Source of the DNA: an uncultured Lachnospiraceae bacterium
GTDB taxonomy: Bacteria; Bacillota; Clostridia; Lachnospirales; Lachnospiraceae
DNA length: 11,610 bases
Assembly (NCBI GenBank): GCA_902766845.1
Contig: CACXFD010000026.1
Coordinates: forward strand, 1 to 11,610
Reading direction: 5' to 3'
The position numbers and the translations under genes are program-made. The notes beneath the pieces were generated by a model. It ran no database searches, was not told where the DNA came from, and saw only the letters and a program-made list of their open reading frames with translations. Below, in pieces: positions 7,231-11,610 of the stretch. The stretch's first letter is position 1; every line of letters begins with the position of its first letter.

Positions 7231-7240
7231 CCGGGCCCGG
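7231..7240. repeat. 10-base palindrome CCGGGCCCGG upstream of metF
   Basis: A perfect 10-base palindrome ends 6 bases before the metF Shine-Dalgarno sequence. It could be a protein-binding site, or simply reflect the GC-rich composition. Confidence 0.35.
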
Positions 7241-7246
7241 CCCGGC

Positions 7247-7253
7247 AGGAGGT
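7247..7253 (+). promoter_or_regulatory. Strong Shine-Dalgarno AGGAGGT of metF
   Basis: AGGAGGT is a full anti-SD match 5 bases before ATG 7259. It fixes the metF start and contrasts sharply with rsmA, which has none. Confidence 0.85.
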
Positions 7254-7258
7254 ACAGT

Positions 7259-8128
7259 ATGCGAAGCATCGAAGAGATCCTGAGTTCCGAAGACCTCCAC
7301 CTGTCCTTCGAGGTCTTTCCGCCCAAGACGAGCGATACCTATGAATCGGTCGAGCACGCGGCCGGCGCCATCGCGGCACTTGCGCCGTCGTTCATGAGCG
7401 TGACCTACGGCGCCGGCGGCGGCACCAGCGACTTCACGGTCCGGCTGGCCGCCGAGCTGCAGGACGCCTACCGGCTTCCGGTGCTGGCCCATCTGACCTG
7501 CATCTCCTCCACGCGTGAGAAGGTCCGCGCCACCCTGCAGCAGCTGCGGGACGCCGGCCTGCGCCACATCATGGCCCTGCGCGGCGACATCCCGAAAGAC
7601 CAGCCCGTCCCGGGCGAATATCACTATGCGGCGGACCTGATCGCCCAGATCCGGGCCTTCGATCCCGACATCTGCATCGGCGGCGCCTGCTATCCCGAAG
7701 GCCACGCCGACGCGGCCAGCCTGCGCGAAGACATCCTGCACATCCGCGAGAAGGTGCAGGCGGGCTGTTCGTTCCTGACCACGCAGATGTTCTTCGACAA
7801 CAGCGTCTATTTCAGCTACGTCTACAAGCTGCGCGAGGCGGGCGTGGACGTGCCCGTCCTGCCCGGCATCATGCCGATCACGCGCAAGAGCCAGATCACG
7901 CGCTCGGTGGCCCTGTCCGGCACGCAGATCCCGCCGCGCTTCCAGGCCATCGCGGACCGCTTCGGCTCCTCGCCCGCGGCCATGCAGCAGGCCGGCATCG
8001 CCTACGCCACCGAGCAGATCATCGATCTGTTCGCGAACGGCGTCCGCAACATCCACGTGTATTCGATGAACAAGCCCGAGGTGGCGGCCGGCATCCTGGC
8101 CAACGTCTCGGAGATCCTGAAGGGCTGA
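7259..8128 (+). CDS. metF: 5,10-methylenetetrahydrofolate reductase
   Basis: MetF is a FAD-containing cytoplasmic TIM-barrel enzyme that reduces 5,10-methylene-THF to 5-methyl-THF, the methyl donor for methionine synthase. At 289 residues it is the standard bacterial length, without the eukaryotic regulatory domain. Visible signatures are FEVFPPK with the catalytic glutamate E18, SVTYGAGGG, LTCISSTREK, ALRGD with flavin-contacting D110, GGACYPEGH, TTQMFFD with folate-binding Q176, LPGIMPI and the C-terminal IHVYSMNKP. The start is set by a strong SD. Its product is the substrate of MetH, encoded two genes downstream, so metF, the activation protein and metH form a functional unit. The 95-base spacer after metF carries two GC-rich hairpins but no T-run, so cotranscription is possible. 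No separate promoter or riboswitch was recognised upstream. Confidence 0.97.
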   Translation: MRSIEEILSSEDLHLSFEVFPPKTSDTYESVEHAAGAIAALAPSFMSVTYGAGGGTSDFTVRLAAELQDAYRLPVLAHLTCISSTREKVRATLQQLRDAGLRHIMALRGDIPKDQPVPGEYHYAADLIAQIRAFDPDICIGGACYPEGHADAASLREDILHIREKVQAGCSFLTTQMFFDNSVYFSYVYKLREAGVDVPVLPGIMPITRKSQITRSVALSGTQIPPRFQAIADRFGSSPAAMQQAGIAYATEQIIDLFANGVRNIHVYSMNKPEVAAGILANVSEILKG

Positions 8129-8140
8129 CAGCAGGCCGGC

Positions 8141-8159
8141 CGGGCCGGGATTCGGCCCG
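8141..8159. repeat. Inverted repeat after metF (7-bp stem, 5-base loop)
   Basis: CGGGCCG at 8141-8147 and CGGCCCG at 8153-8159 form a perfect stem 12 bases after the metF stop. There is no T-run, so it is more likely an mRNA-stabilising or attenuating hairpin than a Rho-independent terminator. Confidence 0.5.
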
Positions 8160-8174
8160 CCATTGATCTGCCGG

Positions 8175-8193
8175 CCGGCCGGTGTCCGGCCGG
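8175..8193. repeat. Inverted repeat before the MetH activation gene (8-bp stem, 3-base loop)
   Basis: CCGGCCGG at 8175-8182 and again at 8186-8193, separated by TGT, can pair as an 8-bp stem; each arm is itself palindromic. GGCCGGCC also occurs at 8134-8141 and 8173-8180. It ends 30 bases before the ATG of the next gene, so it could act as an operator or limit transcription between metF and metH. Confidence 0.5.
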
Positions 8194-8223
8194 ACTGACA
8201 CCCGCAAGAAAGAAGGCGATCCC

Positions 8224-8859
8224 ATGGAGCTTGACCGGCTGACCGGTCCGTCCTCCCACCGCGAGGACACGCCGCATCTGCTGCGCGAGACCGCGCGCTA
8301 TCTGCGCGCGGGGTCCGATGCGGGCGCAGCGGTGCAGGATCTTATCTCCCGCGCGCTGGATCAGATCCGGGAGACCGCGCAGCCGCGCTGTCTCTGTGTG
8401 CGGCATGAGCTGCAGGTCCTGCCGGACGATGAACTGGTCCTGGCCGGGCTCCCGCTCCGCTCCCACGACCTGTCCCGAAATCTGGCCGGCTGCACCGGCG
8501 TGCTCTTTTTCGCGGAAACGCTGGGGAGGGAAGTGGACCGGCTGATCCGCCGCGCCGAGCCGCGCGACCTGCTCTATGCGGCGGCCCTGCACGCGGCCGC
8601 GGCGGCCTGGATCGAGGCCTGCATCGACGATGAGTGCGACGCGCTGCGGATCCGCTTCGCGGCCGAGGGCCTGGGGCTCCGTCCCCGCTACTCGCCCGGC
8701 TTCGGCGACGTGCCGCTCACGTTCCAGCGCGACTTTTTCCGCATCCTGCGGCCTGAAAAAGCGATCGGCATCACGCTGACGGAATCGTGCCTGATGATCC
8801 CGTCCAAGTCCGTGACCGCGCTGATCGGACTGTATCCCGATAAAGGAGAACGATCATGA
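8224..8859 (+). CDS. Stand-alone methionine synthase activation-domain protein
   Basis: This 211-residue protein corresponds to the C-terminal AdoMet-binding activation domain found fused in long MetH proteins such as that of E. coli. That domain lets SAM and a reductant re-methylate cobalamin when it is accidentally oxidised to cob(II)alamin. Supporting signatures are RPRYSPGFGDVPL (153-165), which matches the conserved Arg/Pro/Gly SAM-binding loop of the family, and the C-terminal LTESCLMIPSKSVTALIG (185-202). A helical Ala-rich segment precedes them (about 118-137). MetH downstream lacks this domain, so the pair is complementary. ATG 8224 is chosen because GAAGG lies 7 bases upstream and the extra upstream frame crosses a hairpin. 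The stop overlaps the metH start as ATGA, so the two proteins are probably made in balanced amounts. Confidence 0.88.
   Translation: MELDRLTGPSSHREDTPHLLRETARYLRAGSDAGAAVQDLISRALDQIRETAQPRCLCVRHELQVLPDDELVLAGLPLRSHDLSRNLAGCTGVLFFAETLGREVDRLIRRAEPRDLLYAAALHAAAAAWIEACIDDECDALRIRFAAEGLGLRPRYSPGFGDVPLTFQRDFFRILRPEKAIGITLTESCLMIPSKSVTALIGLYPDKGERS
8843..8848 (+). promoter_or_regulatory. Shine-Dalgarno AAGGAG of metH
   Basis: AAGGAG lies inside the last codons of the activation gene, 7 bases before the metH ATG at 8856. It supports the four-base overlap start. Confidence 0.8.
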
Positions 8860-11531
8860 CTGAAACAGTTCCGCATCTTTCCGACGCGTTTCATCCCGGC
8901 CCGCGTCCTTCCGACTCATCCGACCCTTTGACGGCCGCTCTTTCGCAGCGGCCGCTTCTGTTTGACGGCGCGGCCGGTACGTTCCTGCAGGCCCGCGGCC
9001 TCGCCCCCGGCGAGCTGCCCGAGACCTGGAACGTACTCCATCCGGACCGGATCCGGGACATGCACCGCGCCTACGCGGCGGCCGGCTGCGACATCCTGAC
9101 GGCCAATACCTTCGGCGCGAACGAACTGAAATTCCGGCCCGAAGAAGCGGACCGTCTGGTCCGCGCGGGCATCGCACTGGCGCGGGAGGCCGCGGCGGGC
9201 CGGCACGAGATCTTTGTGGCCTGTGACATCGGTCCCACCGGACGGCTCCTGGAGCCGCTCGGCGACCTGCCGTTCGAGACCGCTGTCGACGTGTTCCGTC
9301 AGACGGCCGCCTCCGCGGCCGCGGCCGGCGCGGACCTGATCCTGATCGAAACGATGAGCGACCTCTATGAGCTCAAGGCGGCCGTCTTGGGCGCGCGCGA
9401 GGCCTGCTCCCTGCCCGTCTTCGCGACCGTCACGTTCGATGCCTCCGGCAAGCTCCTGACCGGGGCCGATCCGGCCGCGGTCTGCGCCCTGCTCGAAGGG
9501 CTCGGCGTGAGCGCCCTCGGCGTCAACTGTTCGCTGGGGCCGGATCAGCTCCTGCCCATCGTGACGGACCTGCTGGCCCATACGCAGCTTCCGGTCATCG
9601 TGCAGCCCAATGCGGGCCTGCCCCGCACCGAGGGCGGCCTCGTGCGCTACGACGTGGGGCCCGGCGCCTTCGCGAAGGCCGGCCGCGCCTTTCTGGCCGC
9701 CGGAGCGCGCGTGCTGGGCGGCTGCTGCGGCACCACGCCTGACCACATCCGCGCGCTGCGCGGCGTGATCAACGCGTTCTGTGAGCTTCCCGATGCTGAC
9801 GGTCATCCGTCCGCAGCCGGGCGGCCCGAAGAAACGGCCTCCGCGGCAGTATATCCGTCCGTGGCCCCGGACGGCCTGCCGGTCCCGGTCATCTCTTCGT
9901 GGAGCCGCACCGTGCGCTTTGACGGAGACCCGGTCCTGATCGGCGAACGCATCAATCCGACCGGCAAAAAGCGTTTCCAGCAGGCCCTGCGGGAGCGTGA
10001 CATCGACTACATCGTCCGGGAAGGTCTCGCGCAGGAGGATGCCGGCGCGCAGGTCCTGGACGTCAACGTGGGCCTGCCCGATGTGGACGAACCGGCCCTG
10101 ATGGAGGAGGCCGTCCGGGCGCTGCAGGCCGTGACCGCGCTGCCGCTGCAGATCGACACCTCCGACCCGCGCGCGCTCGAGCGCGGCCTGCGGGCTTACA
10201 ACGGCAAGGCCCTGGTCAATTCCGTGAACGGCAAGGCGGAGAGCATGGAGGCCGTGTTCCCGCTCGTGAAAAAGTACGGCGGCGTGGTCGTGGCGCTGAC
10301 GCTCGACGAGACCGGCATCCCGGACACCGCGGACGGCCGGATCGCCATCGCGCGGCGCATCTACGAGACCGCGGCACGCTATGGCCTGTCGAAGGAAGAC
10401 ATCCTGATCGACCCGCTCGCGATGGCCGTCTCCTCGGACTCCCGCGCGGCCCTCGTCACGCTCGAGACCCTGCGCCGCGTCCGGGACGAGCTCGGCGGCC
10501 GCACGATCCTCGGCGTCTCGAACGTCTCGTTCGGGCTGCCCCGCCGCCCCGTGATCGGCGCGGCCATGTTCACGATGGCGATGCAGTACGGCCTGTCCGC
10601 CGCCATCCTCAACCCGCTCTCGGATGAGATGATGAAGAGCTGGTACGCGTTCCGCGCGCTGACCGGACGCGATGATCACTGCCAGTCCTACGTGGCGGAA
10701 TTCTCCCCGGCCGGTGACGGCCGGTTCGCGCAGGATGCGGACGGTCCGTCCGCCGCAGTCTCCCGCGCCGGCGCAGCCGGCTCCTTGGCGGGCGCCAGTC
10801 CCGCAGACGGCGCGGGCAGCACAGACGGCTCAGCCGGTGCCCCGGGCAGCGCATCTGCGGCCCGCAGCGGTGCGGCCGGTCAGAGCGCCCGTGCGGGCTC
10901 CGCGGCCCTCACGCTCTCCCTGGCCGTACAGAAGGGCCTCGCCTCGGACGCGGCGCGGCTGTGCCGACAGGCTCTGGATGCCGGCCGTGAACCGCTCTCC
11001 GTCATCGATGAGGACCTGATCCCGGCGCTGACCGTGGTCGGGGAAGGCTTCGAAGCCAAGACCGTCTTCCTGCCGGGCCTGCTGATGAGCGCGGACGCGG
11101 CGTCGGCCGCGTTCGAAGAGATCAAAAAACGCCTCTCCGCTTCCGGAGAGACGCGCGAGGCGCAGGGCCGCATCGTGCTTGCGACCGTCAAGGGGGACAT
11201 CCACGACATCGGCAAGAACATCGTCAAGGTCCTGCTGGAAAATTACGGGTTCGACGTGATCGACCTCGGCAAGGACGTGGCGCCCGAGACGGTCTGCGAG
11301 ACCGTCGTGCGCGAGAACGTCCGGCTGGTGGGCCTGTCCGCCCTGATGACGACCACGGTCCCGGCCATGGAGGAGACGATCCGCCGGCTGCGCGAGGCGG
11401 CGCCGGACTGCCGCGTGATGGTCGGAGGCGCGGTCATGACGCAGGCCTACGCGGACCGCATCGGCGCGGACTTCTACGGCAAAGACGCGATGGCGTCCGT
11501 GCGCTACGCGCAGGAGGTCTTCGCGCAGTAA
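8856..11531 (+). CDS. metH: Cobalamin-dependent methionine synthase, without activation domain
   Basis: MetH moves the methyl group of 5-methyl-THF through cobalamin to homocysteine, giving methionine. Its 891 residues hold a homocysteine-binding barrel (about 32-308) with zinc ligands C225 and C290-C291 (GGCCGTT), and a pterin-binding barrel (about 358-615) with VLIGERINPTG and IDTSDP. The cobalamin cap helices (about 684-765) and a B12-binding Rossmann domain follow (about 770-891), with the DxHxxG motif whose H783 should be the lower cobalt ligand. The SAM-dependent activation domain is absent and is supplied by the overlapping upstream gene, an arrangement known in Firmicutes. Long low-complexity linkers separate the domains (about 309-357 and 617-681), and the N-terminus carries about 30 extra residues. 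The frame is intact throughout. An AT-rich region with hairpins follows the TAA. Confidence 0.97.
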   Translation: MTETVPHLSDAFHPGPRPSDSSDPLTAALSQRPLLFDGAAGTFLQARGLAPGELPETWNVLHPDRIRDMHRAYAAAGCDILTANTFGANELKFRPEEADRLVRAGIALAREAAAGRHEIFVACDIGPTGRLLEPLGDLPFETAVDVFRQTAASAAAAGADLILIETMSDLYELKAAVLGAREACSLPVFATVTFDASGKLLTGADPAAVCALLEGLGVSALGVNCSLGPDQLLPIVTDLLAHTQLPVIVQPNAGLPRTEGGLVRYDVGPGAFAKAGRAFLAAGARVLGGCCGTTPDHIRALRGVINAFCELPDADGHPSAAGRPEETASAAVYPSVAPDGLPVPVISSWSRTVRFDGDPVLIGERINPTGKKRFQQALRERDIDYIVREGLAQEDAGAQVLDVNVGLPDVDEPALMEEAVRALQAVTALPLQIDTSDPRALERGLRAYNGKALVNSVNGKAESMEAVFPLVKKYGGVVVALTLDETGIPDTADGRIAIARRIYETAARYGLSKEDILIDPLAMAVSSDSRAALVTLETLRRVRDELGGRTILGVSNVSFGLPRRPVIGAAMFTMAMQYGLSAAILNPLSDEMMKSWYAFRALTGRDDHCQSYVAEFSPAGDGRFAQDADGPSAAVSRAGAAGSLAGASPADGAGSTDGSAGAPGSASAARSGAAGQSARAGSAALTLSLAVQKGLASDAARLCRQALDAGREPLSVIDEDLIPALTVVGEGFEAKTVFLPGLLMSADAASAAFEEIKKRLSASGETREAQGRIVLATVKGDIHDIGKNIVKVLLENYGFDVIDLGKDVAPETVCETVVRENVRLVGLSALMTTTVPAMEETIRRLREAAPDCRVMVGGAVMTQAYADRIGADFYGKDAMASVRYAQEVFAQ
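10704..10898 (+). other. Ala/Gly/Ser-rich linker-coding segment inside metH
   Basis: About 65 codons (residues 617-681) between the pterin barrel and the cobalamin cap encode almost only Ala, Gly, Ser, Pro, Asp and a few Arg. Recurrent GCA/GCC-GGC-AGC type triplets are visible. Both flanking domains are in the same frame, so it is an in-frame linker and not a frameshift. Its probable role is flexibility for swinging the B12 module between active sites. Confidence 0.7.
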
Positions 11532-11547
11532 ACACGTTTTTAGAAAC

Positions 11548-11590
11548 AGGGTCTCTGTTGATGCTTTGATCAGGAGACCCTTATCTTTCT
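11548..11590 (+). terminator. Probable transcription terminator after metH
   Basis: AGGGTCTC (11548-11555) pairs perfectly with GAGACCCT (11574-11581); the 18-base loop can form a small inner TGAT/ATCA stem. A T-rich tract (TTATCTTTCT) follows. It starts 17 bases after the metH stop in an AT-rich tail, so it is a good candidate for the end of the metF-metH transcript. Confidence 0.65.
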
Positions 11591-11607
11591 GCAGGGTTAT
11601 CTTTTTT
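11577..11607 (+). terminator. Alternative hairpin with six-T run
   Basis: ACCCT (11577-11581) can also pair with AGGGT (11593-11597), followed within 4 bases by T6 (11602-11607). It shares its left arm with the right arm of the first hairpin, so the two exclude each other. It is a back-up terminator or part of a switch; the 5-bp stem is weak. Confidence 0.35.
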
Positions 11608-11610
11608 GAC
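11606..11610 (+). promoter_or_regulatory. Possible -35 start (TTGAC) at window edge
   Basis: The last five bases are TTGAC, the beginning of a consensus -35 hexamer, placed just after the terminator region. The window ends before a -10 could be seen, so this is only a hint that a new transcription unit begins. Confidence 0.2.

Noticed and set aside
7136..7258. SAM or cobalamin riboswitch upstream of metF
   Set aside because: I looked because metF and metH are often under such control, but I saw no recognisable riboswitch core and the gap is too short for a cobalamin element.
6590..8056. Long - strand frame crossing rsmA and metF
   Set aside because: It spans two real genes and their spacer, with no domain or start context; a shadow of high GC.
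8916..10679. Long - strand frame (587 codons) opposite metH
   Set aside because: No recognisable motif; metH on the + strand explains this DNA fully.

Overview
The window is GC-rich (about two thirds by eye) and packed with genes, all on the + strand. The MetG and TatD sequence style, the neighbourhood metG-tatD-...-rsmA, and a methionine synthase whose activation domain is a separate gene all suggest a high-GC Clostridia (Firmicutes), possibly Lachnospiraceae-like. This placement is inference. I see no mobile element, tRNA, rRNA or CRISPR array. No gap between genes exceeds 123 bases.

Layout. (1) 1-1921: the 3' part of metG (methionyl-tRNA synthetase, cut by the window start), then tatD one base after its stop. 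(2) 1999-6223: three genes overlapping at their stop/start codons: an MBL-fold metallohydrolase with an intact metal site, a GAF + HD-GYP phosphohydrolase with a large insertion in its HD domain, and a CHASE2-sensor class III adenylate cyclase. (3) 6269-7135: rsmA (ksgA), preceded by a perfect extended -10 element so close to the ATG that the transcript should be leaderless or nearly so. (4) 7259-11531: a cobalamin-dependent methionine branch: metF, a MetH activation-domain protein, and metH. (5) 11532-11610: an AT-rich tail with overlapping hairpins and T-runs, probably the transcription end of metH, with TTGAC at the window edge.

How they fit together. MetF makes 5-methyl-THF, MetH uses it to methylate homocysteine, and the separate activation protein should re-methylate oxidised cobalamin on MetH. 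Methionine then feeds MetG and, as SAM, RsmA. The three-gene block looks like a self-contained cyclic-nucleotide circuit placed inside a conserved translation/rRNA housekeeping locus: a membrane sensor that makes cAMP, a GAF protein that could bind a cyclic nucleotide and regulate an HD-GYP phosphodiesterase, and an MBL enzyme that could remove the signal. This block is the best candidate in the window for an under-described system. Its individual domains are well known; the closed-loop reading is inference.
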